Assembly: GCF_040183065.1 (NCBI RefSeq)
Contig: NW_027185500.1
Location: forward strand, 248,001 to 312,000
Direction of reading: 5' to 3'
Origin: Periplaneta americana
Taxonomy: Eukaryota; Arthropoda; Insecta; Blattodea; Blattidae
Length of the DNA stretch: 64,000 nucleotides
A model generated the notes under the pieces. It was not told where the DNA came from and made no database searches. It worked only from the letters and a program-made list of their open reading frames with translations. This document shows positions 22,722 to 32,314 of this stretch, in pieces. Numbering within the stretch: position 1 is the stretch's first letter; every line of letters starts with the position of its first letter. The position numbers and the translations under genes were made by a program.

Positions 22722-22741
22722 AATTTTTTCCTCGAAATTAT

Positions 22742-23285
22742 TCTTGTAACTTTCCAATACACACTGTGTCCTTAAAGTCATGGTGGGGTTACCAAGTTTC
22801 CTAGGTGTACTAAAAACAGAAGACGGGAGTAACTCCAGGACACTAGTAAGTAGCTTAAAATCATGCCATAATGTTGCAGGAAGTCATGATCAACTGAAAA
22901 AAAAAATCCTCTTAGTCATCCTTTTGTACTTCAGTACAATACATCGTTACGATGAAATTATACTGAAATAGACAACATTTCCGTACGAAACTATTGCAGT
23001 TAATTTACCATGCGTTTTTGGTGTAAGAATACTTTCTTTGCTGATATCAAATTACACTGGTCAACAGCCATTTTGCACCAGACATAAAACTAACAAACTC
23101 GTACTAATTTCGACCTCCCGAATTAAAAAAATAACACACAAAATGTTCCAACCGTTCAGGTTTTCGAGATGACAATATAATTCATTATATATGCAGTCTA
23201 TTTAAAAAATCACCGTATTTCGTCTGAAACTACTTTGTTCTACAAATGTGATGACCCATTATGTGAAAACATGTTAGAAGCACTT
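22742..23285. other. No recognisable feature
   Basis: AT-rich spacer; short open frame 22780-22971 without motif. Confidence 0.4.
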
Positions 23286-23291
23286 GAAGAA

Positions 23292-23605
23292 ATGGAAATT
23301 ATTTTATTGCCCTTTTACGAGTCTATTTGGAGGGAGTGAAACAGGTTCACAGTATGAATTCGCTTGTGTTTACCTGATTTTACTTGAGATGTGCATTTCT
23401 TTCACTGTGAGCTGTAATGACATTACTGTAATTTATATTTTGCAATAGACCACCTTGTCAAAATGACTTCTAAAAGTGGAAATTGTTTTATTGCCCTTTT
23501 TGGTTCCATTTGGAGGGGGAGAAACAGACTTGCTATATGAAATAGCTTCAGTTTACCAGGAGATTTCCGTGGTGTTAGTATTCTGTGCAAGACGTGTATT
23601 TATTT
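23292..23605. repeat. Diverged direct duplication, about 184 bp offset
   Basis: RTGGAAATTRTTTTATTGCC occurs at 23292 and 23476. In both places it is followed by a TTTGGAGGG(A/G)G stretch, GAAACAG, a TATGAA segment and TTTACC. Two old tandem copies. Confidence 0.7.
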
Positions 23606-23889
23606 AAAGTGTGCTTTAATAATAATATTCAAATTACGAATGGTTTATATGTGCGGGTTTGAAGATTGTAATATTGCTTCTTGGAATTCAATTAGGCTAC
23701 ACAAAAATGTTACTGCTTTCTGTGCGAATGGGACAGTTGCACTCAAGATAAACATTATAAAATAAAACAACGATAACTAGAGCCAGGGAAGAAAAATATT
23801 ACACATCAACCCCTTCTACCTCAAAGTAAAATACCGTAATTTTAACCTCTTCACACATTAAGTTAGGGTTAATAAAGAATGTTGTTAAA

Positions 23890-24392
23890 GGGATGAATCA
23901 TAAAATGAAGCATTTAAACATATCCAGGAAAAATTTCCTGCTATTAGTGACTCGAAAGTAAAAGAGGGAGTTTTCAATGGACCACAAACTAGAGAAATAA
24001 TGAGGGACAATCACACTGAATCTTTGTTGGAAGGAAAAGAGAGAGCTGTCTGGACTGCATTCAAGGAGGTTGTATGAAATTTTCTCGGTAACCGTAGAAG
24101 TGAGAACTATAAAGAACTAGTGCAAAATTTACTGTTGGCGTATGAAATTATGGGTTGGAACATGTGCTTGAAAATTCACTTCCTTCACTTCCATCTTGAC
24201 TTTTCCCCCCAAGAATTGTGACGATTTCAGTGATGAGCATGGTGAGCGCTTTCATCAAGAAATTTCAACTATGGAAAAAAAGATACCAAGGACAGTGGAG
24301 TACCAATATGCTTGCAGACTATTGTTGAACTTTATCTCGTGATTTACCTGATGCCCAGTATGAAAGAAAATGCAGAAAAAGAAAGCTATAAT
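23890..24392 (+). pseudogene. Family T transposase-like protein, second and diverged copy
   Basis: The plus strand reads FKHIQEKFPAISDSKVKEGV, FNGPQTREIMRDNH, FLGNRRSENYKELVQ, MCLKIHFLHFHLDF, then after a frameshift DEHGERFHQEISTMEK, another shift, and RYQGQWSTNMLADYC followed by DLPDAQYERK. Block order matches the copy at 19865-21237, but the residues differ at many places, so it is a separate subfamily. The N-terminal Cys-rich half and the termini are not recognisable. Confidence 0.75.
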
Positions 24393-24517
24393 CTTCTGAA
24401 CAGCGAATATTTGACCTTAGTGTCATTATATAAAGCAGTACTTTGAATAGATATAATTCGAAAATTTCTCGAAAACCGTAACCAACAACTGTTTTTATTG
24501 TCATATTCTTATTCAGG

Positions 24518-25051
24518 TTATCATCCAGTCTGCTGTCCAAAAATCTGAAAGTTAGAATTTATAAAACAGTTATATTACCGGTTCTTCTATATGGTTGTGA
24601 AACTTGGACTCTCACTCTGAGAGAGGAACATAGGTTAAGGGTGTTTGAGAATAAGGTGCTTAGGAAAATATTTGGGGCTAAGAGGGATGAAGTTACAGTA
24701 GAATGGAGAAGTTACACAACACAGAACTGCGCGCATTGTATTCTTCACCTGACATAATTAGGAACTTAAAACCCAGACGTTTGAGATGGGCAGGGCATGT
24801 AGCACGTATGGGCGAATCCAGAAATGCATATAGAGTGTTAATTGGGAGACCGGAGGGAAAAAGACCTTTAGGGAGACCGAGACGTAGATGGGAGGATAAT
24901 ATTAAAATGGATTTGAGGGAGGTGGGGTATGATAATAGAGACTGGATTAATCTTGCACAGGATAGGGACCGCTGGCAGGCTTATGTGAGGGCGGCAATGA
25001 ATCTTCAGGTTCCTTAAAAGCCATTTGTAAGTAAGTAAGTAAGTAAGTAAG
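24518..25051 (+). mobile_element. LINE B 3' fragment (copy 2)
   Basis: Starts inside the ORF2 segment equivalent to SKNLKVRIYKTVILP and runs to the stop, then CCATTTGTAAGTAAGTAAG. A 14-bp target duplication TATTCTTATTCAGG lies at 24504-24517 and 25052-25065. The open frame 24703-25017 is the intact C-terminal tail (NTELRALYSSPDII to NLQVP). One frameshift lies near 24700 (a missing base in the run after GTAGAATGGAGAA). Confidence 0.92.
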
Positions 25052-25065
25052 TATTCTTATTCAGG

Positions 25066-25886
25066 AGCCTCAAATTATAGAGAAAACATGTATCACATGC
25101 CCAGCACAAAAAAAAAGTTAAAATTTGTTACGCAGTGTTATATTAAGGTGTAAGGAAAGGAATGTAATGACATTAAAAAAAATTAACAATCAAATCACAT
25201 GCCACTCCTTTTTCCCCCCTCTACTGATCAGTGCTTGTTTTTTCTCCAGCTCAACTCGGAATGGTCACTAATGCTAGAACAGTTTGGTTATTTGTATTCT
25301 AGAGTCTAGCCATGACATGCAGCAATAATACCCATTCCATCTTAATGACTGTATAGAAAATGGATGTTCAAACAAGCGTGCAATGTGCGTTGTGGATGGC
25401 AACCCACGTGTGTTGTGAGCACTGTATGTGTTTAACAAATAACCACTGCACAAAACTAGCATTCGTTGCTGGGATAGACAGCTGAAAGAGACGTAAATTT
25501 TACTAGACAAAAGCATTTAGATTTTAATTTTTTGCATTTTATTCTAAATTACACATGGTCCAATACTGGACACTACCAGTGTTTCCAGTACCAAACAGAA
25601 AATAATTATTGTTGCACATAAAATAATGCCATCATTTGCTTTCAAGATGACAGCATCTAAAAAGGGAAAATGACTGTCAGTAGAGTACTGGTGGGGAGAG
25701 AAGCAGCAGAGCAAGACCGTGTTTGGGTTTGTGCCCTTAAGAGGGGAGAATGACTTAAAATAAAACCTTTAAAGAACATTCGACAATGAATTGGAAAATA
25801 TCTTAAACAACTGGACAATTGTTTCCTATCCTGAACATAATCGGACTTCTTAGTCCAGTCTACGATCTTGCTGAGCACTTAAAAAA
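25066..25886. other. No recognisable feature
   Basis: AT-rich; contains short minus open frames without motif. It may include untranslated sequence of the family T or pogo remnants on either side. Confidence 0.35.
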
Positions 25887-26340
25887 TTGCCACACCAATT
25901 CAACAGAACAAAGCAGATAGTGGGAAACAAGTTTTATGGTGGATTTATCAAGCAGTATTCCGAATTTTCTTTGTGTTGTGCTCAATTCACAAGCCTGCAG
26001 AGAGCTCCAGGCTTTAACAGGGAACAAGTGAATGCTTTTTTTGCCGAACTAGAGGAACTAATGGGAAAATATTCGTTCCCTCCAAGCGGAATTTTCAACT
26101 GCGACGAAACTGGTGTAAGTTCAGTGTATTCAAGTAACTTGAAAGTCTTGGCTCTTAAAGGCAAGAAGCAAGTTTGGTAAATGTGGCAGAAACATCACAA
26201 TGATGCTTTGCATCAATGCTAGGGAAACGAATGGCTTCACAATTGACAAAGACACACCAGAAGGAAGCGTATTTGACACTCAATACAGCAGTTGGATCAC
26301 AGTACCAGGCTTTCTGAAATGGTTGAAAGCATTTGTCAGG
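25887..26340 (+). pseudogene. pogo/jerky-like transposase fragment
   Basis: The frame 25887-26180 has QFNRTKQIVGNKFYGGF, GFNREQVNAFF and IFNCDETGVSSV (the first catalytic Asp of the DDE domain), followed by KGKKQVW. After a one-base shift the next frame reads NITMMLCINARETNGF and SVFDTQYSSWITVPGFLKWL. These match the pogo/Tigger/jerky type. The DNA-binding N-terminus and the other two catalytic residues are missing. The sequence changes family at about 26340 without a break in frame. Confidence 0.75.
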
Positions 26341-26586
26341 CCGAGCATGGATTTGAATATCAAGAGCATGCATCAGGCATTTAAAGAAAAGTATCCAGGA
26401 AGTGTGGTTAGTTACATAAGTTCTATGATAAAGTTTTCAATAAGGAGTTTCCAAATGCTTCATTTCATCGGCTAAGAACTGATATGTGCAAAACATGTGA
26501 TGGATTTCCTTGTGAAATTTCTTCAGTCAAAACAGACTCAGTCCCGTGATGTGAAAAGGTATCGAGACTTACGCCATACAAAATGT

Positions 26587-27655
26587 TGTTGTTTGTTGTT
26601 TTCTAATGCCAGGCGCTTGACAATAAAGTCATTTGACCTCTTGCACTCCAATATTTTTCAAAGATATTATCATGACCAGCCACTGAAGCACAGATTTTGA
26701 GGTGTTCCGAATCCATTTCTTGGTTTGAGTTGCACAATGGGCAACTGATATATTCCAATTCTATGCAGGTGTTTGGCCAAACAATCATGGCCTGTTGCCA
26801 ATCTAAATGCAGCTACAGACGATTTGCGTGGTAAATCGTGGATTTTGATGCAGAGAGTTCCATTTTTTCCCTTGGGATTGAGTTATCAAATTTTGTTTGT
26901 TGGAGTCTAAGTATGTAGATTTAATAAATCTCTTCACAGAGTAATACGTAGATTTAGTAACAGGTCTGTAAGTAGCAGTGCTGCCCTTCTTTGCTAAAGC
27001 ATCCGCATTCTCGTTTCCCAGGATTCCACAATGGGATGATATCTATTGGAATACAATTCATTTATTGAGTGATATCAATTGAGAGAGCATTTTAGTTATT
27101 TCTGCTGTTTGAGATGAAGGTGTGTGTTTAGAGACGATTGATAGAATAGCTTTTTTGGAGTCTGACAATATAACTACATTCCTAAATTTATTGATGTGGC
27201 ATAGAAGATTCCTGAGACATTCACTTATTGCAATGATTTCACCATCAAAACTTGTTGTTCCATATCCAAGAGATCTATAAAGTGAGAAGAGACAGCACAT
27301 AACACCTGCACCGGCACCTTGTTCTCTGGAGATCAAGGATCCATCGGTGTATAAATGAAGCCAGTTTTGTGGAGGGTACCTAATATTAATTGTCTCTAAA
27401 GACAATTGTTTCAGTATTTCAGTGTTTACTTCTGATTTCAGTATTTCTTCTGTTAAATTTTGATTATATTCTATATTTAATAGAGTTAAAGGGTTTGGTT
27501 TAATTTGTAAGTTTTTTTTTTTTAATTCGGCATATTGATTTTCTGTTTTAATTCTTGAACAATGGATATGAAACTTTTTTGAGTTTTCAATCTACAGAGA
27601 GGACTGTTTGAATGCCAATTGTTTCTTGGTAATAAGTTTTTCATATTGAATCAGT
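26587..27655 (-). mobile_element. LINE D (copy 1), 3' part with RNase H
   Basis: Flanked by a 14-bp duplication GCCATACAAAATGT (26573-26586 and 27656-27669). The minus strand from the right encodes RNase H: WLHLYTDGS, FDGEIIAISECL, VVILSDSKKAILSI (27405-27058), then a decayed middle, and a C-terminal PLCNSNQEMDSEHLKICASV (26788-26603), a C-x2-C...H...C motif. The tail is an ACA-rich run at the left. It is an I/Jockey-like element with RNase H, 5'-truncated, and not the same family as LINE A. Confidence 0.9.
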
Positions 27656-27718
27656 GCCATACAAAATGTAAGGGAGTACTTGAGACTGTTATGATGCACG
27701 TTTACCACAGTAATGTCA

Positions 27719-27795
27719 GCTGTGGGTAAGGCTTGGAACTAGTAACACTTGCTGATCGTCAGCAAGTGTTACTAGTTCCAAGCCTTACCCACAGC
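27719..27795. repeat. Perfect 37-bp inverted repeat, 3-nt loop
   Basis: Arms 27719-27755 and 27759-27795 are exact inverse complements (starting GCTGTGGGTAAGGCTTGGAA) separated by TCG. The right arm reads in frame with the family U transposase (VTSSKPYP), so the left arm is the inserted inverted copy. As RNA it would form a very stable hairpin; no miRNA evidence is visible. Confidence 0.97.
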
Positions 27796-28044
27796 AACAT
27801 GTTTTATAGCAGAAGCTCAACTGTTATGATTTAGGCTTACATGTTGCAGATTCTCATGATCGTGTTATGTGTATGTGGGATGAGAGCATTGGCTCTCGTG
27901 AAGTTGCATTGTGCTTATTGAAATTAATAAATGAAGGAGGGTATTTGAACAAGAGGAAATTAGCCATTTAGTCTGATAATTGCGCAGATCAAAACAAAAA
28001 TCGCGTAATGACTTTCCTTATTATGTTTTTGGTACATCATGACA

Positions 28045-28402
28045 GAAACATGGACATTACAACGAAGCGAATAGAAGCATTTGAAATGTGGATATGGAGA
28101 AGGATGGAGCGTGTGAAATGGACAGAGTAAGAAACGAAGCTGTGTTGGAAAGACTGCAAGAAGAAAGAATGATGCTGAAACTGATTAGAAAGAGTAAAAG
28201 GAATTGGCTGGGTCACTGGTTGAGAAGAAACTGCCTATTGAAGGATGCACTGGAAGGGATGGTGAATGGAAGAAGAGTTCAGGACAGAAGAAGATATCAG
28301 ATGATAGACAACATTAAGATATATGGATCATATGTGGAGACAAAGAGGAAGGCAGAAAATAGGAAAGACTGGAGAATGCTGGGCTTGCAGTAAAAGACCT
28401 GC
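28045..28402 (+). mobile_element. LINE C 3' fragment (copy 2)
   Basis: Continuous frame from about 28030: ETWTLQRSE-like start, FEMWIWRRMERV, RNEAVLERLQEERMM, then the same tail as copy 1 (NWLGHWLRRNCLLKDALEG...) to the stop at 28391-28393 and AAAGACCTGCCCTTG. It ends earlier than copy 1 and has no AATG tail. It interrupts the family U transposase gene, which resumes at about 28403. I could not find a target duplication. Confidence 0.85.
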
Positions 28403-28939
28403 CCTTGACCTGTGATCGTGATTTTGGTCTTATTGAGTCTGCAAGGCATGCATTCCAAGAGATGTGCATCATGTTGTGGAAACTGCTCGACATCTTCAAT
28501 GTCATGGAGACTGAATCTGACCTAAAATATGCTGCAGATTCTGTCATTACGACCTCAAAATGTGAGATCTCAAAATTAAATATGATTCATGTAACCAAAT
28601 AGTTACCAAGAAAACTCACAGAAACCTAAAGTGGAAGGTGATGAACATTATGAGGAAAGGAAAACGTCCTACTAAGATAAGAGACACTTTCCTGCATGTA
28701 CTCCCACAACCTATGTTACCAGCTGCTAAAATAGCAGATCTGAAAAACATGATATCGTTTCCACCAGACTATGCAAAAATTCTTTATTATAAAGAACTTT
28801 GCAGAAACTGAGTATTGGAACAGTAATCCTGGAACTATAAGAAGACTTTTTTTTTAGTCTACATGACCTTACATTATCACCCCTTTGTGATGTACATGTT
28901 GCAATACCTATCTACAAAACATGGCATTTGGAACACTAT

Positions 28940-29210
28940 GAATGTCCACACCTGTGAAGTAACGGTTAGCACATCTGGCCACGAAACCAGGTGGCCCGGG
29001 TTCGATTCCCGGTCGGGACAAGTTACCTGGTTGAGGTTTTTTCCCGGGGTTTTCCCTCAACCCAACATGAGCAAATGCTGGGTAACTTTCGGTGCTGGAC
29101 CCCGGACTCATTTCACCGGCATTATTACCTTCATCTCATTCACACGCTAAATAACCTAAGCTGTTGATAAAGCATCGTAAAATAACCTACTAAAAAATAA
29201 AATAAACACT
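28940..29210 (+). mobile_element. SINE-2, tRNA-derived (copy 1, complete)
   Basis: tRNA-like head at about 28950-29022: A-box-like GTAACGGTTAGCACATCTGG and B-box-like GGGTTCGATTCCCGG. A body with a GGTTGAGGTTTTTTCCCGGG stretch and CTCAACCCAACATGAGCAAA follows, then a CGCTAAATAACC end and an A-rich tail. Other copies lie at 49500 (minus) and 52853 (plus, interrupted). Confidence 0.88.
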
Positions 29211-30395
29211 ATGAATATCAGAATATTCTATAAGTTTCATTTTTTTATATTTTATACTACATTCCAATTATCAAGGAAGTGTATTTAAGTCTTATACTAA
29301 CATGTATCCTGTACAAACATGTGTCTATTTTGAACACAAAACATTAAGTTCAGAAATTGAGAAGTTTTTATTGTCTCCTGTGAAATTTTCTGAATGGCAC
29401 TTAGAACTTTGCCATTTCCACTCTTCAAATAATAAAGAAGGCTTTTTTGCATACCTCGATTTTTGTACTTCCAACCTAATGTAATACTTGAAAGATTTCA
29501 CTCTGTTAGGTTTCTTCTCATTGCTCGTCCCGTGTCGTTTTATATCACTGGCACATATACCTTGTAAGAACCAGTCTTGCTGATCCTTGCTAGCAATATT
29601 AGGCATTCAATTGTCATATTGACCAATTTTTTAATCCCTCAGACCTATTTGCCATGCGCATATACGCAGCTCTCTAGGTGAGTTCTGAAGTGATTTTATA
29701 TATGAGTACACGTGTACATATCCTGCATGGCTACACAAAACCGGCCATAGTTCATAACCAATTTCAGATATGAATATGTGGTTTTTTCAATTGTATTGCA
29801 GAGAGTATGTTTTTTACTGTCATATGGTTATATTATGTTTAACCATTTCGAAAACTGAAATAAAGGAGTGAAGTAATATAAATTCCATTCTACTAGAGCA
29901 TTTAAATACCACTTTAGCGCTTAGTGCAGGGACTTTTAAATACCATGTTGTCGGGTTAAAACACTCTTTCTGGCATTTGCAGTCTTCACTAGTCACTTTT
30001 TAGGGACATTCTTACTGCTGTCGTTAATATGTTCTCCACCATGAATTCTGGCCTTTTCAACATTTCTTCTACATTGCAAAGAATGTTTTGTTCTTTTCTG
30101 GCTATAAACACCAGTGAACACACATGCAGCTGGACGTGTATAGTACTGTACCCGGCATAAAGAGCAGTAATGCCAACTGTTTCCTGTTTATTGCAAAAAC
30201 AACTGGAATCCTGCACTTCAGATGAATAGTGATGCCATTTGCTTCACAGTATTAACTGTCACTTCGGTTGTTTTTCTGCTCAGACTGATGTATCTATGTG
30301 TGAGGTAGTCATTACAATGCTCCACTTATTTTCAACCAAAATGTGACTTAGAGTGTTTTTACAATCAGGAATTCAAGTATTTATTTGATTGCACC
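29211..30395. other. No recognisable gene; would be Mlh1 intron
   Basis: The minus open frame 29325-29606 (93 codons) and the plus frame opposite it show no family I recognise. If the Mlh1 pieces to the right are one locus, this stretch is intron or 3' sequence. No exon corresponding to the Mlh1 C-terminal domain was found. Confidence 0.35.
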
Positions 30396-30659
30396 ACAGT
30401 TCACTGTTCCTGATCACTTAGCCATGTGCGGAACTTTCTCAATATGTTACAGTCAACTATTCCTGACTACTTATCTCTGTGGAAAGCTTTGATGTACTGT
30501 ACTGCAATCAACGGCGCCTGATAACTGAACTTTGTATAGCATTCATTTGTATTGCAATCCACTGTTCTAGGTCACTTATCCGTGCACGTAATTTTCTCTT
30601 TGTGCTACAGTTTACTGCTTTCCATGCCTTACCTGTGCATAGAACTTCCTTGCTGCGTT
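30396..30659. repeat. Five diverged tandem copies of a 52-54 bp unit that includes the Mlh1 splice donor
   Basis: Unit starts at about 30396, 30449, 30501, 30553, 30607 with the sixth phase mark at 30660 (periods 53, 52, 52, 54, 53). Each carries variants of TRCAGTYYACTG, TYMCTTAYCYGTG and AACTTTCTYTTTGT. The rightmost unit overlaps the end of the Mlh1 exon and its splice donor, which makes it the likely parent copy. Confidence 0.75.
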
Positions 30660-30838
30660 ACAGCCCAACAGCTTGGACTCCACTGCACTTCTCACTTTAT
30701 CAATAACGGAATCTTCGTGTAGAAAGTGCACTTCATGTTTGGCTGGATGGACATTCCTAGAGTCCAACTCCAGACTCGTGTATATGAATGGCTGACGTTC
30801 TTGTGGGATGTACATCTGCTCAAAGGACTTCTTCAATG
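30633..30838 (-). pseudogene. Mlh1: Mlh1 fragment: exon 10-11 equivalent
   Basis: Minus strand, 206 nt. It reads ALKKSFEQMYIPQERQPFIY, then SLELDSRN, VHPAKHEVHFLHEDSVIDKV and ESKLLGCNAARKFYAQ. This is the end of the MutL N-terminal ATPase/transducer domain, with the highly conserved NVHPxKxEVxF motif. The exon ends exactly after FYAQ with GCACAG|GTAAGG, a good donor at the position where vertebrate MLH1 exon 11 also ends. A putative acceptor TTGGCAG lies at 30839. Four residues normally between Asn and NVHP (VDVN) are missing, an in-frame 12-nt loss. There is no stop inside. Fusion of two vertebrate exons into one is seen in many insect genes. Confidence 0.85.
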
Positions 30839-30839
30839 C

Positions 30840-32074
30840 TGCCAACATGTTATAAACATCAATTTGTTACAATTTGTGCATTCATTACTGATGCTGCAGC
30901 AATAGAGAAAATAAATAGGAATTCCATCTCAGCTAAAGGCAACAGACTTTTAGGTGGCAAAAATTTTGAATGTGACTATCATGTGATGAAGAAATAAAGC
31001 AGTTGACTCACGCAATATATTTACTTTATGTACCAAAAAAAGCTATTTACTGTATGTACAAAAAAAAAAAGTTTTTCGTTCATAAATTAATCTCTTTTAC
31101 TCTGTTCTCAACTTGAAAACAAAATGTCTTTACATACTGCATGATAACAATTCTGGAGAAAGAGACCACAAATTACAAATTCACTGTTTAGTACTCAGCA
31201 CAAAAAATAAGCCACCAACCAGTTTCGCTTGGACTTGGTAAAATTTAAATCTGAAAATTCCTGAATGGAAAATTAATGCTGTAGCTATTTAGAATGCTGT
31301 ACTTTACATAAATACTACAATTTAAGTGTAAATCCAAATTTAATTCACTTACAATGGGAGAGGAGGTCAGAATTAGGCACTTGGGTATTCACCGTGTCCT
31401 GGAACTTGACATTTCCATTTCAGAACTACATAAGGTTCCATCTTCAGAGCAGACAGGTAGTCAACTACTCATTATGTCTGACGAATCTGGATCACTGAGC
31501 CAAAGTCTAAAGACGAATGTGGGAGAGGAGATTGCTTTTAACTTCTTTAAACACTGCAGTCCTTTAGAAGTTTATTTCTGTTCTGTTTTGCAGCCCCATG
31601 AGACAGCTGCAGTCTCAATCAAGATGCAAACCACAGGGACAACTTTAGTGCAGAAGGAACTTGCTTGGTGAGGAGTAGAGAGCTGCACAAACTATCAGCA
31701 ACGTCGGCTTGGCTTGATGACATTTATCACAGCGCATGTAACGTAACGTGAACCTTGTTGCAGAGTAACTAATAACACAACATGGTTGAAAAAAAAAATC
31801 TACCCCCCTCTGTCTCTCTCTCGCCATGCAATATTGATGTAAACCAGAACGTGTAGTATTACAAACTGCAATGGAACATGTTTAATAAAGTTCCTTATAA
31901 AAAAATTCTCTCTCTCTCTCCTGCTGTTCTGTGGTTTCTAGTTAGAAATTACATTAATTATCTGTCACAATAGAGGCTCCTTTAGTGCTAAACTGCCGTT
32001 AATTACATAAAATTAGAGCCTACATGTTGAAGTACAAAATCTATACCAAAGAACAGGAATGAAATCATACGACA
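30840..32074. other. No recognisable gene; would be Mlh1 intron
   Basis: The open frame 31354-31671 (plus, 105 codons) starts MGEEVRIRHLGIH and shows no domain that I recognise; coding status is doubtful. A short CT repeat lies at 31906-31921. Confidence 0.35.
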
Positions 32075-32160
32075 GAATTCCAGAACAGCCACAAGGTTGA
32101 CTTAGTCATCTATCAAATAGAGTACTGGGTCTTTCTTGGGGATAAAACGCGATCATAACT
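32075..32160 (+). repeat. Dispersed repeat R (short copy)
   Basis: The same order of blocks as at 13865-13950: CCAGAACAGCC, ATCAAATAGAGTA, TGGGTCTTTCTTGGGG, TAAAACGCGATC. It ends before the GC-richer right half of the longer copy. Confidence 0.6.
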
Positions 32161-32314
32161 ATATAAAACACAGAATATTTAATCCTCACGTTGGCTTCTA
32201 CCCGCTCTGCACAATACGAACAGCTCAAGACCATGCTTTCGAATTGCCCAGTAATCGGCATTATGTGGTTCATAGCAGCAAGTTCTTCTTGCATCTACTC
32301 ATTTTCTTGGATTA

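Larger units (their letters stand above)
22145..22740. repeat. Head-to-head inverted pair of a tRNA-Asn-like SINE or satellite unit
   Basis: The left half is on the minus strand and the right half on the plus strand. Both contain the same order: a TGTGCACTCGAAGTTGGTTG block, a GGATATAGAGGGAAAAA block, the tRNA-like head, and an ACAATTTTTCCCTCGAAATT body ending in CTTGATTTGCA. Arms meet near 22445. Each unit begins and ends within the same cycle of sequence, so the unit may be tandemly organised elsewhere. The right unit has lost the B box. Confidence 0.85.
26341..28805 (+). pseudogene. Unassigned transposase-like gene (family U), split by two LINEs and an inverted duplication
   Basis: Collinear plus-strand blocks: IKSMHQAFKEKYPGSVVSY and, one frame over, VFNKEFPNASFHRLRTDM with CKTCDGFPC (26350-26572); after LINE D, YDLGLHVADSHDRVMCMWDE, SREVALCLLKLINEGG and SDNCADQNKNRVM (27790-28040); after LINE C, DRDFGLIESARHAF (28405 on), and a C-terminal basic part RKGKRPTKIRDTFL (about 28650-28800). 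The Asp-Asn-Cys...Gln-Asn motif and the CxxC before it occur in a family of uncharacterised arthropod transposon proteins. Superfamily is not assigned. Confidence 0.65.

Noticed and set aside
27719..27795. microRNA precursor
   Set aside because: The stem is perfectly paired with a 3-nt loop, unlike natural precursors; the right arm is part of a transposase frame, so inverted duplication explains it.
29325..29606. 93-codon minus frame as a transposase N-terminus
   Set aside because: Weak resemblance in a basic segment only; no defining motif, so left unassigned.
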